A stretch of DNA of 64,000 nucleotides from Elysia chlorotica (GCA_003991915.1 RQTK01000882.1:7981-71980), one strand, 5' to 3'; shown: positions 34,386 to 48,063, counted from the first letter of the stretch. A program made the numbers and translations. Notes: generated by a model from the letters alone, not told the origin.

Positions 34386-37208
34386 CTTAAACATACCATA
34401 ATAAATGCAATAATAAATATTTTTACTATACATTCTCACAAACAACTTTTTGATCTCTCAACTGTTATTCCAGTTGTCATTAAAATTCGCTAAGTATATA
34501 CATGTATAAATATAGCAGTCAGATAAAAAGTATGTTAAAAATTGTATACAGCAATGACAATATAATATTATTAAGTGCCATCCATTTGAACTATACATAC
34601 ATTGTTAATAAAGAAGGAACATAGGTTATTAGTGCCTAAAAGATAATAAGTTCTACCTTTTTGACAATTGAAATTGAACTGGTGAATGTTGTAAATACCT
34701 CTAATGATTGCTTGTGGCTTTTGAATTTATTATTATTATCATTGTATCATTATCTAAAGCGTATATCTGGGGTTTAACTAAAGTGCTTTCCTGTACAATT
34801 ATGTTTGTCTTAAAGTTTCATCTATGATACTCAAGTCCTGACAGAGACTCAATATTCCCTGAGATTGTAAGGAAAGATTATCGATTAAAAACTTATTACA
34901 AAAAATGCAACACCCACTCAAGACTGATCCTCTACAAATGGAACAAGCTTAACTCTCTGTGGTATTCAATCTCCTTCAAAGTGTAAGGAACGGGGAAACC
35001 CATAACTATCGTAATCTATCAATATAAACTGCTCAGGATTTATGCTAATTATCATCACTGAAACTGAAAAGGTAGATAAACGCTGTATCAAAAGTCTATC
35101 TTTACTGGTACGATGCCTTCTTAACCTTACCTTTTCAGTAACTAACAAACCATCGTTGAAGATATTAGAACACGGGATGAGACTGATTACTAAAGACAGT
35201 TTCGACACAAGGGAAAAAATTCTTCTTGCAACAAGAAATTTCCCCTTATTATCTGTACATAAATCACACATATCAAAATGATTTAGGGAGCTTGTTAATA
35301 GTATGCAGCTTTACATAAGCTTAAAAATCATGCCCACGGTTAAGAGAGCTATTATTTAGCAATAGAAAACAGATCAGGAAGAACCATAAAGAATAATAAA
35401 AAGTCCATGAGAAAGTGTGATAGATATCAACTTATTGACAGTACATTGGATGGAAATTTGTTGATATAATGACCAAAAACATTTTTACAATTCAGTCACA
35501 TTACCACACTATATAACAAGATTCAATATGTCCACAAATAATAAAGTGTCAACATTTGATACCCTTATAGATTTATACATCACTGCATTTAGAAACAAGT
35601 GTTACATGAAAAAACATAGGCCCATAATCCATCAGTAAATGGATTTTAGAAAGCTGAACATAACACATTACAATTAATGATTAAACAAACTGAACATTCT
35701 TTGACGGAGAATCATGTTTCATAACCGAGTGGCTGCTCAAGTATTTCCCAAATTAAACAACGTATTCAAGTGAATGGAAAAACTGAAAACTGCACATTAA
35801 TGTCTGGCAGATTTTCATTTTGTTATTTTTACATGCAGCTAGCTTTTGTTGTACGAATGGGGATAAAATACACAAGATATTTGCCTTTCATTTAATGGCC
35901 TACCTTTGACAATAACAACTGGTGAAAATCTTGTCTTGACCAATTTAGTTACAAATGTTAAAAAATACACCATTTCAAGCCGTATAAAAAACAAATTAAC
36001 TTTTGTTTATACATGTATTCCTAGTTCGTCCACATGCAATGTAAATTTAGAGAAATGTGTTATTTTGGAAAATGTATGGATGTCATTTTAGCGGAAGAGT
36101 TGGGACAAGCAATAATGCTACTGAGACAATGAAGAGAAACAAATGTAAGGAAAGGTTTTGATAATTTAAACAAGTGAAGGAATTTTGACAGGATACAGAA
36201 AAAAAAAATGTAACTGTTTTCTCCGGTAGAAAATCTTCAACCCTAAACAATAATTGAATATGAGCAAAACAACTGTTTTTTTCATTAAGTCTTAATATGA
36301 GATTCAAGGTTGTGAGTATTTTTTTTTTATTGTTAGCTTCCTTTTTCAACATTTGTTTTTGATTTTTACATACAGGCCTTGATTAAAAAACAGCTGAAGA
36401 AAATTGAGACAGAGGAAAACTGTCTATGGGTAAAATCTAGATCAAAAGTTCCACAAAAGTAGAATTTCTGTCAGGCAGTACTATCAACATTTTGTGATCA
36501 ACTATATTACAAAAATATAAGTAGCCTTTTCAATTTCAAACAGCATTGGTAATCAGACACTTTCTAAAGAACAGAACCTTAGGAAAGGTTAAAGCGATCT
36601 TTTGGAGTCAAATGAGAAACAGAAAATTAAGTTTTATACTGAAAGCTTTAAGACACTTAGAGAAAATGTTGAGAGAAGTGTGGACTGTGGATCTGATTAA
36701 TTTTCTAGGGTTCTGAGAGCCAAGAAAAAAAATCTTCTAATATACTTTAAGATGTGCACCATCCCTTACAAGAAATAGAAGAACATTTACTGACGGTGAA
36801 TATAAGTGAATGATGCCATATCTCTATCATTTCAAGGCTTTAGGAACTTAAATTTCAGGCATGTGTGAAATGAATCAGATCTAAATTAGTTCTCACACAT
36901 CCTTTTAAAATAATCTATGTATAACTGATGAAGGGCCCAATGGAAAGAAACAGGCAATGTCGCGCAAACATTTCATCCTTTTTTGTATTTACTTGATTTT
37001 AAAGACTTAAATATTAGATACATTTGTATTAATATTTGGTTCATGGTATTTAATAGGTAGATCAAATGTTATTTTCAATTTAAACAACGGAGTATACCAT
37101 TTAATAACCCTCAGTTATGTTTGTGTTTTTCCTTTTTTTCGTTTGTCTTAAATGAGACATTGCATGCTTTTCCATTGCACCCTTCAGCAGCCCAATCAAA
37201 ATATGCGT
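34386..37208. other. gene-free region downstream of the protease-like gene
   Basis: AT-rich, no supported coding frame on either strand; may include 3' UTR of the minus-strand gene ending at 37463. A reverse-strand AATAAA lies near 36325. Confidence 0.45.
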
Positions 37209-37446
37209 GGCAACCAGGGTGAATCAGGCACCAGTCCCCGATACAAGTTTAGAGGTAGAGCCCTATAAACATAGAAAAATTAGATTATTTTAACTCTTTT
37301 CATTTTGAAATTAAAAAAAAATTACCCGTATCTATGGTTCTAGAAATTTGTCCAACCTCTATAAGTACATTTTGGTGCTTTTCAATGCACTATAAATAAC
37401 TCAAAAAGTCAAAATTCTGACTTGAGCTTGATTCACCCTGGTTGCT
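37209..37446. mobile_element. MITE family copy 2, 16 bp after the protease-like gene's stop
   Basis: Left end GGCAACCAGGGTGAATCAGG and right end CTTGATTCACCCTGGTTGCT form inverted repeats; the interior (CATAGAAAAATTAGATTATT.., TCTAGAAATTTGTCCAACCT) matches copies 1 and 3. It occupies the start of the presumed 3' UTR of the minus-strand gene. Confidence 0.85.
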
Positions 37447-37462
37447 CCAGATATAAACTTCA

Positions 37463-40400
37463 CTATCTCAAGCGAGGCTCGTCAGACTTCTTGTCCAGGC
37501 CGACACCGCTGAGGTTGACGGATTCTCCTCCCTCCTCCTCCTCCGGCCGGCCGCTGTGAGGGTGCCGTCCGAAGAAACCCGCCCACTTCATCCTGCCCAG
37601 GATCCAGATCGGGGCGCCACTGCTGCCTGGGCATGTTGGGGCATCGTACGTGTACACGCAGTTCTCCCAGCCGCGACAGCGATCCACCACATGTCGCTGT
37701 CTCCACCGGCCCACGCTCACCTGCTTGTGGCATCCGTGTGGGTGAGAAACCTGATTTAAACAAAAAACACAAACAACATTTTTGTTTAAATGCTTGATGA
37801 TTTGTTAAGTTTCTTTTTCTTTTTGTTTCTTGATGTCTATTGTCAGCAAATGCTTCATGCCTTTGTAGTGAAACTAGGGAGCAAAGCAGACGCAGTTCGG
37901 GACATTGCAATACAGTAACAAATAATTATGAAATCACAACACCTCTAAAGTTCTTCAGAGATATTGAGCTTGATTTAGAGCCTAGGGAGTGCTTTGATCT
38001 TTGCTTCTGATCCTGAAACAATCTCCCACATTGTTGCAGAAACTAATAAATATGCAGAAATTAGAATGCAAGCCAAACCTGATAGCACCTGGATCCTCGT
38101 CTACAAAGATGACATCTCAAACTATCTGTACATTCTCATCATGTTTGGCACTTACCAGCTACCAGATTACAAAATACACTGGTCTTCAGATCCTTTGCTC
38201 AATGTTAGGCGTCTGCGATGTATTGGGAAGAGGCAGGTTTGAATCCATTCACAGATATTTACATCTCAATGATGCTGTTCAAGTGGAATTCAACGACGAA
38301 GGCTATGATCCCATCCCATCCTTGATAACGTCCGCAGTGCCTGTTTAAACGTATACGCTCCATCATGTGAACTGGGTATTGATGAGGGGATGATTGGTCT
38401 TAAAGGGAGGGTGCTTTTCCGCCAGTATCTGCCTAGCAATCCAGACACTCACAAGCCCGGCTGCAAACTAGCCTGCTATGAGTGTGCGCAGGAGAAAACT
38501 GGTGCAGGAAGGATCCCTCAATCTGTATTTGGGTGTGCAAGCTGTAATGTGAGGCTTTGCAAGGGACATTGCTTTGCTACTTTTTATCAATTTGAAATGC
38601 AGTTACATAAACAAGCTGAGAATATTGTTTGATAGACATTTAATTGTTTGGTGACAAAAAAAATGTTTCGATTTTGTTGACATATATTAATAAATTTTAT
38701 TATTTTGAATGCACAACATGAATAAAACGGAACCAATCATTTAGCTATTTTTTAAGACTACTTTCATTAATCTGTGTTGACGATGTGTTTTTCTGTGAAT
38801 TAAAAAAATTTTTGTTTTTTTTGCACAATGATTTAGAGTTATACTACTTAAATAGCAAACTAAGTTGCGGCGTTCAAACAACTGTGTTTCGAGTTGTCAA
38901 CTTTGCATGAAGTTGAATGCAATCTTCGAAAAATCATATTTTGGTTATTAATAGATCGATTTTTTCTGGTAAAAAATCGAAAGGAAGTTCATTCTTTCTA
39001 TTTTTTAAATGTCGCTACTCACCGATTATATCAGATCCCTAAAATGTTGGTCCATGGTATAATCAGTGTAAAGGGCGATGGAGGGCGCTGTGGATCATTA
39101 ATGGTTAACAAACTGCCACACAGAGTGCGAAGGCTCCCTCTTTCAAATTAAACTCATCACCACAACAAGATGATGCCCCTCTTCATCTTCATCGGCATGG
39201 TATACCCATCGCCTCGTTTAAATAAAAATTTTGATACATGAAAAAGTGGGCAAATATCATGTTGTTGCATGTCCCCCAAAAATCCAACTCACCACCACAA
39301 CGAGACGGTGGTCCTCTTCATCCCGATCCTCGTACTTGTGGTTGATCTTGGTCTCCAGCCAGCGCCACCTGCCCCAGACGTCCTTGATGTGCTCGCAGAG
39401 CTCGATGTCGTGGCTCACGCAGCGGATGTCGCACCAGTCGCCCTGGATGGCCCCGAACGCCAGAGACTCTCCGTAGAAACGCTTCACTGTACTGCCCCTG
39501 TGGATGAGAACATGTGGAATTAGGTCACGTCTTTGCTCCACGCACTGCATTGTAAAATAATGTACATTTTTATACTTTTATCATTGTTATAAGTATGATT
39601 TCAAATTCGTTTTGGACATTATTTTACTCACATTTCTAGTATTTATGTTCTTATGTTGGGTAAAGTGTTCAATGCTGCCATTTTTTGTTGTGTGATGTGC
39701 TGTACAATGTACATTCATGTTTTATAATTTTATTTGCGCATAGTGGATTATTTTTTCTTTGAAAATGCCCATATAATAAATGCCATTCATTAGTATTATT
39801 ATTATTATTGAAGATGTGTCATGTCAGACATTAAGAACACAGAAAGCTTTATTAATCCTCATGGGAAATTTAAGAAAGAAAGAGATGGAGTTTTATCAGC
39901 ATCAAACCCGAAAAGTTGTCATTCTCAGGGAACAATTGAACAGTTCAGTAATTCCCTAATATTTCATATGCCTTATCAAAACAGGCATTACTGAGGAATG
40001 ACTGAACTGTTTAGGCATTTTCTGAGAATGGCTAGATTGCACATGATTGAACATATACAATTTGATTTTGTGTCACAAAAAGATAACAAAAATGTCAAAT
40101 CTTTTGTATGTTACATGTGGAGTTATTTTTAAAGACTCCCTACTTCTTTCTTAACAACTTAAACCTCGAGTTTCTGATTTGTAAATTCATAAGCTTTAGG
40201 GACCACCCACATATACAGAGCTTTGTATCAGGTAAAACACAAAATCATTCATGGCACAAAAAAGATAAGAATCAGTGCTACACAATAAGAAATCTTGAAA
40301 AAATGTAAGAAATTCTCACATTCAGAATGTAACATAATTCTTTTTTAATTTTATACCACATTTAACTTTTAAATTAAAAACAAAATCTTACAAAGACATG

Positions 40401-43400
40401 ATGGATAAAGCATTACTAAAATACTTATATTTGAAAAGAAAGTTATGATTTAATTATTCTTTATTAAGAACAGAAAATAATACTGCCAAAAAGCATCAAG
40501 ATTTCCTATTTGCGATGTACAACTAGATCTAGTGTGATTGTGTAACCACTTACCTGGTTCAAAACTGATGATGTCAAAAATGTATTTTAATTTTGAATCC
40601 TAAAGGTTGGTTCTGTGTCAATATAATGTGATCGGCTGAGACAGCAGTCATGATATCCCCTAACTGTCTCTGTGTGGGAGGATGTAAGATTGTCAGACAT
40701 TAGTCTTGATATCCATCCACTATATAGCATATATAAGGCTGACATGGAACGCTTAGCAAAAAAAACACATCTACTCACTCAAACCCATCAAAGTAAAGCT
40801 CGACGTAGGTGCCCAGGGACTCCTCTTTGTTGAACACGACATGAGTGGCTGTCCTCACTTTGATCTTGTACCACTTTTTGTGCACGACGCCCGAGGCTTT
40901 GCACTCTGGGCACGGACAAGGCTTGTTGCTGCGGACGTCGTCGCGGTACAGGTACTGACATACGAGACAGAAACATACTCATTATTATGTCGTCACAGAG
41001 CTACGATAATGACGAGCCGTATGCCAAAATGCAAGTGATATATCAATGTGAAGGAGAAAATGAAATCTAACTTTCAGATTTAAAATGCGCTAAAAGATTT
41101 ATGTTTTGTCTTATTGGAAACTTTAATCTAATTTGAAGCAGAAATAAGGAAAAAAACCCAGTTCTTATTGATTATCTCAAAAGAAGGAAAAATGATTTGT
41201 CAAAATTGTAGCACACTGACGGTGCAAACTTTGAGCATTGGGAAAAAGTGGTTGTGGTAAGTCACAAATAAGTCTTTTTAAAGGTACATTTGGTTGTGAG
41301 TGGTGCAAGAATTTTGTCTGTGGTTGAAAGAAGGGAGGGAGTGAGAAAGAGTGAATGACAGAAATTGAGAGACAAAGAGGAAAGACAAAGGAGAGAAAAA
41401 AGAGAGGGGAAGAGAGAAACAGAGATAAAAAAACAAAGGATGGCACGACACTTTAACTGAAGCAAATCTCACCTGGATGAAGCCTGTCCCATATCTGGGT
41501 CTCTCCTGCCCTTTGAAGTCGTGGAAGGCATAGCCGTCTGGCCTCGCTTTGCTCGTCACATTGGACACAACACGCACAGTCAGCTCCCCTTGCGCCTGCA
41601 CAAAGTTGACAATATCAGGATCTCTGGAGGGATAGTTCAGCAATGGGTTAAAATAATGCAAATACTTTATCAATATGAATACTGTAATAGTTGTTAGAGA
41701 TGTAGATGCTATTTTTTTTCTGTTGCGGTTGTTTGTCTTGTTGTAGGCTGTTTTTATTTAAAACATTTTTTTTATCTTCTTCCTTGTCTTTTTATCTGGT
41801 TTACTGGTGCAAAAACTTTTTTGCCTCACGATATTAAAACTTTCCAAGTAAAAAAAAATGTCATTTTATCTACACACTTTGTTTCTGATGTTTGATATAT
41901 ACAGCACTATGATCTTAAATTCCCCTGGTGGGTAAATAAAGTTCTATGCAAAAAGACTTGTTTTGCCCCCAACAGTAATTTTAGAACGTTGAAATGAAAA
42001 CATTTGAATTTTGAAAGAAATTAATGACAATCTAGAGCATAAAACTATGCAGAACCAGACTTGAAGGGCAATTTGTTCCCTTTCACATACTTTCTCTCGT
42101 ATAGACCTTTTTCCAAAGAGTGACTTTCGCCTCTGGTTGGGAGACTTAAGGGTCTCAATGATCTCTAGAGCTATATTGGCTGGACACTCGTATCCTGGTA
42201 GGGTCACCCAAGCCAGACAGGTCATAAGGTAGAGGCCAGACTAAGAGCACTCACTGGCCCTCGAGCATGGAGATCAACAACCCTGTCTCCTAAGCAAAGC
42301 TTTTGTTACCAGTACAGAAACCGCAACAAAGCGCCCTATGTTCAACAGGGAATCAAAAACTACTCAGTCAATCTTGACCAAATAAAGTGAAACTAAAACA
42401 GGAGGATTTCCGGAAGTAAACAAGCTCTTTTTTACAAAAGACAGGACTGGTAAAATATTGCTATTCTCTATCTGGTAGTGCCTAGGGACACACTATGTCC
42501 ATGGGCGATGGTGGGCGATCTGGTAAAACCCCTGTAAGGGCGATGCTAGGCGATGTGGTAAATTAAGAGTTAAACTTAAGTTTAAAAATTATAAATCTGA
42601 GCCAAGACGATGCACACATCTCATAAATTGGAAAAATTCAACTCAAGCCACAATGAATCTTACCTGTAGCCCTGTGGGAGGTCGACCTGGGTAAAGTTCT
42701 GGATGGGGATAAAGCAGCTGTGGTCCTCGTACTTGGGGCAGTCGAGCAGACGGTTGTGGAGATCTGTGCCGCCCTCATAACTCACCTCATGGAAACCTAG
42801 GAAGAATGTCAGGCAATGATGGTGAATCTTGCACAGGGCAGAATTTTCACTTTTTAGATAATTCATAGGTGGACTATCTAATATATTATTTCATGTTTTT
42901 CCTATGGACGCACCAATTTAAAAAAATGTGAAATAGTGATTTCCTAAGCAGAGAGCACTGCAAAAAGTTTAAAAAGCATCAAATGAACTTTTAAAAGATA
43001 GAAAATTGTAACTCTATACTTTCTAGAACCAGAGATAGTCATTTTTATTTGACAATAGACATTTGTAATTGTACTATGGAGAAATTTTCTTGGTTAGAGG
43101 AACATAATTATGAAAAACGTACCTATTTGGAGCCTTAAGTCATGATTTTTTTTTTCAGGAGGTGGGGGGTAATGACATACAAAAAATATTTTTAAGTGAA
43201 ACCTTTGATTGACTGGCCCTATTAGAAACGACCAAAATGTCTTATTTCTCCTCTTTTAAGGCTTAGCATTGTCTAAAATACAATTATGAAATAAAAAGAT
43301 AACTTACCGCGGATTCCCCTTGCTAAAATTGCTCTATGTGTATTAGAGCTCTTGCGTTTTTCCTCACACTTTTCCTTCTCTACAGTCTGTTTCACTGTGT

Positions 43401-43419
43401 ACATTGCTGATCCATCCAT
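37463..43419 (-). CDS. intracellular trypsin-fold (PA clan) protease-like protein
   Basis: Six coding exons join in phase on the minus strand: 43419-43308, 42796-42664, 41623-41473, 40954-40779, 39497-39293, 37750-37463 (354 codons). All have GT-AG boundaries. The start MDGSAMYTV is the first ATG of the frame in its exon. Residues about 38-132 form a conserved-looking N-terminal region (YEGGTDLHNRLLDCPKYEDH; FHDFKGQERPRYGTGFIQ). A cysteine cluster CPCPEC (145-150) precedes the protease signatures: TATHVVF gives His170, SHDIEL gives Asp221, and PGSSGAPI gives Ser303 with the GxSGxP frame, so a full His-Asp-Ser triad is visible. RLVVVVSHPHG and CVYTYDAP are core strands. The tail is acidic and low-complexity. 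There is no signal peptide or transmembrane segment, so action inside the cell is inferred. Substrate unknown; no named orthologue recognised. Confidence in the 5' end is lower than in exons 2-6. Confidence 0.83.
37985..38635 (+). pseudogene. piggyBac-type transposase relic in the last intron
   Basis: Plus-strand frames, shifted twice, read LIMFGTYQLPDYKIHWSSDP, then FESIHRYLHLNDAVQ, GYDPIPSL, then EGMIGLKGRVLFRQYLPSNP, and finally a Cys-rich end GCASCNVRLCKGHCFATF. This is the order of piggyBac (DDE_Tnp_1_7) transposases: N-terminal catalytic half and C-terminal cysteine-rich domain. Most of the middle is deleted between the YLP motif and the Cys-rich end. Antisense to the protease-like gene. 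TTAA target sites flank it (for example 38638) but terminal repeats were not established. Confidence 0.82.
40603..40757 (+). mobile_element. SINE body fragment in protease-like gene intron
   Basis: AAAGGTTGGTTCTGTGTCAA, TAATGTGATCGGCTGAGACA, AAGATTGTCAGACATTAGTC, ACTATATAGCATATATAAGG. It ends about 20 bp from the exon beginning at 40779 (its donor side). Confidence 0.8.
41624..42663. other. intron of the protease-like gene, no feature
   Basis: No coding frame or repeat family recognised, except a short GGGCGATG-rich stretch near 42503-42560 that partly recalls 39070-39100. Confidence 0.45.
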
Positions 43420-44589
43420 ATCTCTGCTGGACAAGAAGAAAAAATTTCAAACATTCATCATATAGATGCAAAGGTTGACATTAAATTGATACAATTTGAC
43501 AAAACTAAGTTTTGGACACCTTTTTTGCGCTTTGTCCAATTCTCAAATTGTAGAGTTCAACATAAAGTCCTAAAAATAGCAAAAATTTCCCTCCAATATT
43601 CTTCTACATTAATTCTTCATTGTTATAAATTTGGGATAAGTGCAATTATATGTTGGGCATACAGATTTTTAAAACGTGTAGACTTTGGATTTAATTCAAG
43701 GCATCTAAGTTGGACTTTCTATACACTCAATTTCAGAGAGTGATTAACTGACACCAACAAAAATATCATAATAAACCTATAAGTGCACTGTCTGGACAAC
43801 AGGAATCGAAAAACAAGAGGGGGGAGGGAGGGAAAAGTCTTGTTTGCCATTAGAGAATGAAATTGTCCAAATACAAGCCATCTGATAGCATACAAGTAAA
43901 CATGTCTCAGTAAAAATGCCTTGCTCCCAGGAGCCCATAAGTGTGAGCAACCTCTGTGGTTCATGAGAGGGTGAGAATAATAAGAGGCTGTTAAAACATG
44001 CTTGTGTTGTGCACCTACAGTACTTGGCTGTTTCAGCAGTACAGTGTCTATACACATCTCTAGGCCTGATGTTTCTGTCTCTTTATCATATATACCGGTT
44101 TTTGTCCAAATTTTGGTAAATACACACTACATGTAGACCTAGTGTTTTTGTCTAAATTTTGCAATAGGCACTGTATTTTATTTTTTTGTTCAAATCAAAT
44201 TCTTTTGTCTGATTGTAATCATTGTTGAATAAAGATAATCTGTCTCCTAATTAGAAGTTTTCTAAGTCTAAAGTAAGATTACAATGTGAAGTAAAATAAT
44301 CGTAGTTCACAGAGATCCTAGCTTGAAATAGTTTAATGTGTTGTAGGTATATAAGTGTAACAGTTCTAAACACAGGATGAAAAAAAAGACCAGAATTCCA
44401 AACAGTCCTTTGGCAGTGTACAAAAGCAATCTCCAGGAAATTCCGTTACTATTGTGGCATCCCTAAGCAATCCAGGCAATTACAATTCTAAATGTTGTAA
44501 GCTGTTGTAATATGATACAATAGGAATTTTAAAAAAAGTGTTTTCTATCATAATTATATGATATTATACGTAACAAAGATTTAAAAAAA

Positions 44590-44650
44590 AAATAATAATA
44601 ATAATAATAATGATAATAATAATAATAATAATAATAATAATATAATAATA
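44590..44650. repeat. (AAT)n microsatellite
   Basis: AATAATAAT run with a few interruptions. Confidence 0.93.
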
Positions 44651-44929
44651 ATTATCAGGCCTATTATAGGAGTATTCAAGGTATCTAGGAATTCATATCT
44701 ATCAAAACACTAGATTCTAGACACACTGAATGCAATGGATATAGATTTGGTCTAGAAACTAGATGTAGATCCAAATTCTAATTCCATATCTAAATAAAAT
44801 GCATGATCTAGAATGTGGATAAGTAGGAGTATCACAGACATTCCGACACTCATTTTGATCGCAAGATTGCAGTCTATGAGACACCGAAAATTTCATGTTT
44901 TCATCATAATTTGTGTGAGCTTCATTAAG

Positions 44930-45087
44930 AAGTAAAGTTACTGCATTTAATTTACAGACTGCGACCATAATATTTACAAGTATTGTTTCAATTGATTAAA
45001 AACAAAACAAAAAAATCATTTCTAGCAATTTTTAAAAATTATCTTCTATTAAACAAGCAGCAATAAACAAGTAGATAAGAATACTGA
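44930..45087 (+). repeat. 158-bp duplicated segment, copy 1
   Basis: From AAGTAAAGTTACTG to AAGTAGATAAGAATACTG, matches 49232-49388 with only about three differences. Same orientation, 4.3 kb apart. Confidence 0.88.
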
Positions 45088-45494
45088 TAATTGTTCCCAA
45101 ATAAAATCATTCCCAGGCTCAGGCAGCACATATTTAAAGAGAAACATTGTATTCCACACATTCATCAATACAGGGTAGGATAGCAAGGTACACAGAAAAC
45201 TCATCAAATGGTTTCAACAATAGAAAACCGCAGAGCCCACAGATTTACAAACGAGCTAAAAAATTGCACTACATATTAACAACTTATTTATTCCAAATTG
45301 CAACTACTCCCTGTCAATGAAATGTGCTATTTCTTAAAAAACATAATTTGCGTATAAATTTGAAATTTCATTTAATAATATAGATCTACGTAAAAAATTG
45401 TTTCTCTGATTATTTACAAGAATAATGTTTGTTGAAAACTTGTTATCAAGTTTTACTGCCTAAATAACTGTAACTAGAGTGTGTAGAAACTCAC

Positions 45495-45680
45495 GGGGGA
45501 GCTAGATAACAGAGAGTCTTCAGAGAAGAAACCCCCCTTATAGCAAGTGTTTCGGCCCTTAACTCCTGACACTCTAAGGGGGTCGGGCCACACCCAGGTC
45601 ATGACTCCCGGGTGTCTCTCTGACATCTTTTTTTTTTGCACCGCACAGAAAAGATCGAAGTGTATCGATTGCGCTGCCAA
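45495..45680 (-). other. possible 5' exon of the protease-like gene
   Basis: GC-richer island on the minus strand ending in a strong donor (CCC|GTGAGT at 45494). It is open for 62 codons (starting MAAQSIHFD, with a second ATG at SERHPGV). Joined directly to the next acceptor at 43426, its frame meets a stop after about 20 codons, so it is more likely 5' UTR with an upstream ORF, or an intermediate exon is missing. A homopolymer of ten A in it could also hide a length error. Gene assignment is inference from strand and position. Confidence 0.4.
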
Positions 45681-45699
45681 GTTTTCAAATTTAAAAAAA

Positions 45700-47340
45700 A
45701 TTTAAGAACGCTTTGTTATTTTGGGAAATAAAGGTCTAACATGCATTTTAATCTTAAACTAAATAGTGGAAACTTTTTTTTTAATGATTATTTTATATGA
45801 GAAGTCACAGATTTATTGATGTAGAAAAACCTTTAGATTTCCGACCCGATAACAAAAAAACTACTTAAGCTATTCTTTTCATTTTTTTTGTAAACAAGCA
45901 ATCACCATTTTTCTTTTAAGTTCACTTTAACATTTTTGTGCTTTTTTTTAAATGTAAACTTTGAGAGATGAAAATGAAACCTAATATATCGGCGATGTTG
46001 CACGCACGCTCACACCCACATAGGCTACCTGCGCTGATCGAAGGTTGACCCCTAGAAAGTATTGACTTTGGTCAGTCAAGACTGGCCTGTGCTAATATAA
46101 CTATTGCTGATGTGATGCTGTTAACAGTAACCTACGTAATTTGACACCGGTTAAATTTTCATATCCATGCGAGTTGTGGTTTTTGTATGGACTAGGGAAA
46201 AATGTCAATCACGTACGCATTCTAAGCTTGTTCAAGTTGTCATGGAAAGGGAGCTATTGTTAGTACCGGAACCAAAGTGGCGGCCAGGCTTATAGAAGAC
46301 TGAACATGTGTGTTACACACGTATGTATTTTTTATGACGTCATTGGCCGCGCTGTTCAATCTGCACATCTATAACCTGTAGTTCATAACGTCTACTGAAC
46401 TGTAGCCTAGATGTGAATGTGATGTGCGGCTAAATAACTGTGGTCGACAACTAACTATCTGACATTCGTGTAGCATTGCCTTGCGATGGGTGAAAATATT
46501 TTGCTGCTTCAAACTGCCAGAGAAAACCATACATTTGCTATGAATCAGCTTCTCGTTTTACACTACGTGTATTTACTGTCACTTACATTCAATATTGTTG
46601 TTTTTCTTTATGATTTGTTTAACACAACCTTCGAAATCTAGATCCAGACCTAGAATACAGATTTAAAAAATACATAATATACTAATTCTTTCATTAGAAA
46701 TCTCCATTTGCTCCCAAGTGTCAGAGTAATAAAAAAAAAAGACGATTCTCCAGTAAGAAGGATTTTACCTTTACCTTCAAAGTTGAAAGAAACACACCTC
46801 AAACTTTGCTGCAGGTTAAAATCTTATCCAGATTTGCTTCTTAAGAAGCGTGACACCATTCTTGGTATGGATCTAGATCTACTTATTCCAATAAGTATTT
46901 AAATATGAAATAATGAAGCAGAATTTAGGGATATCCAAGGGGTTTGTTCTAAAATTGTTAAAGCGGATGGACCCGGACGCCCAAAATATCGCAGTTGTGG
47001 CTGTTGTGGTCTTGTGCCAGACAGCCCAGACTTGTGGAAGGGATTTATTTTGAGAGTCTGGGTTTTTTCCCAATCTAATTATAGATGAACAATTTTGGTT
47101 TCCGGTTTGATCGTTCTTCCGTGGGTACATGTAAACCTGCGGAAGCGCTCATTTCGGTAGGTATACCTTAAGTGGTTTCTATTTAAAAAAATTAAATCAC
47201 AAGGTAGGCTTTGGGCGACCACAGGGTGAAAGCCGAAAGCTGATGACGCCGATCAGTATAAGAATTCCCCTATAAAAATCAACCAATCGTGCTGATGCAG
47301 AGTGTACGGTATGGTGTTTACCCACCCATCGTAGGTATTG
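45700..47340. other. intergenic, no gene seen
   Basis: Presumed upstream region of the protease-like gene. Open frames at 46708-46902 and 46879-47130 have no motifs. Confidence 0.5.
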
Positions 47341-47508
<168 letters not shown>

Positions 47509-47924
47509 CTGTCGAGCACTAGTATTGGTAGTGGTGATGGTGGTGTAGATGGTGGTGGTGGTAGTAGTAGATCCAGCGATTAGAAGATAAGACGAATCGA
47601 CAATAATAGTCTTATAGCATTTAGCAGGGTTAACGTGCAGCAGCTCTATTATGCATTTTGGTCTAACTTTTGATAAATTTTAATTGTATCATTTCAATAT
47701 AATTGCAGCTGTGAACTCTATAACTATAGGCTTAATACTGGAATATAGATAGTTCTATGTCTTACGTGAAGTGAAACGCAAAACTACAGCCATAATGCTT
47801 ATAGAGTCGCGACAGGACTTGCATTAAGAGTCATAAAATGACTGTTCAATACCTGCTCTATGTGTGCATTTCATCTTTACTGGTCTTCAGCAACCAGCTT
47901 CATGTTTTGATCTGTCTTTTGAAC

Positions 47925-47930
<6 letters not shown>

Positions 47931-47959
<29 letters not shown>

Positions 47960-48063
47960 NNNNNNNNNNNNNNNNNNNNNNNNNNNNNNNNNNNNNNNNN
48001 NNNNNNNNNNNNNNNNNNNNNNNNNNNNNNNNNNNNNNNNNNNNNNNNNNNNNNNNNNNNNNN
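47931..48063. other. (CT)n run and assembly gap
   Basis: A CT repeat of about 29 bp runs directly into about 104 N (47960-48063). The gap presumably comes from the unsequenced rest of the microsatellite. Confidence 0.97.

Larger units (their letters stand above)
43427..45494. other. presumed first intron of the protease-like gene
   Basis: AT-rich without coding frames. Contains an (AAT)n microsatellite at 44590-44650 and one copy of a duplicated 158-bp segment (44930-45087). Confidence 0.45.

Noticed and set aside
34966..36352. Several 60-100-codon frames on both strands
   Set aside because: AT-driven composition, no motif, no splice-consistent chain with the neighbouring gene.
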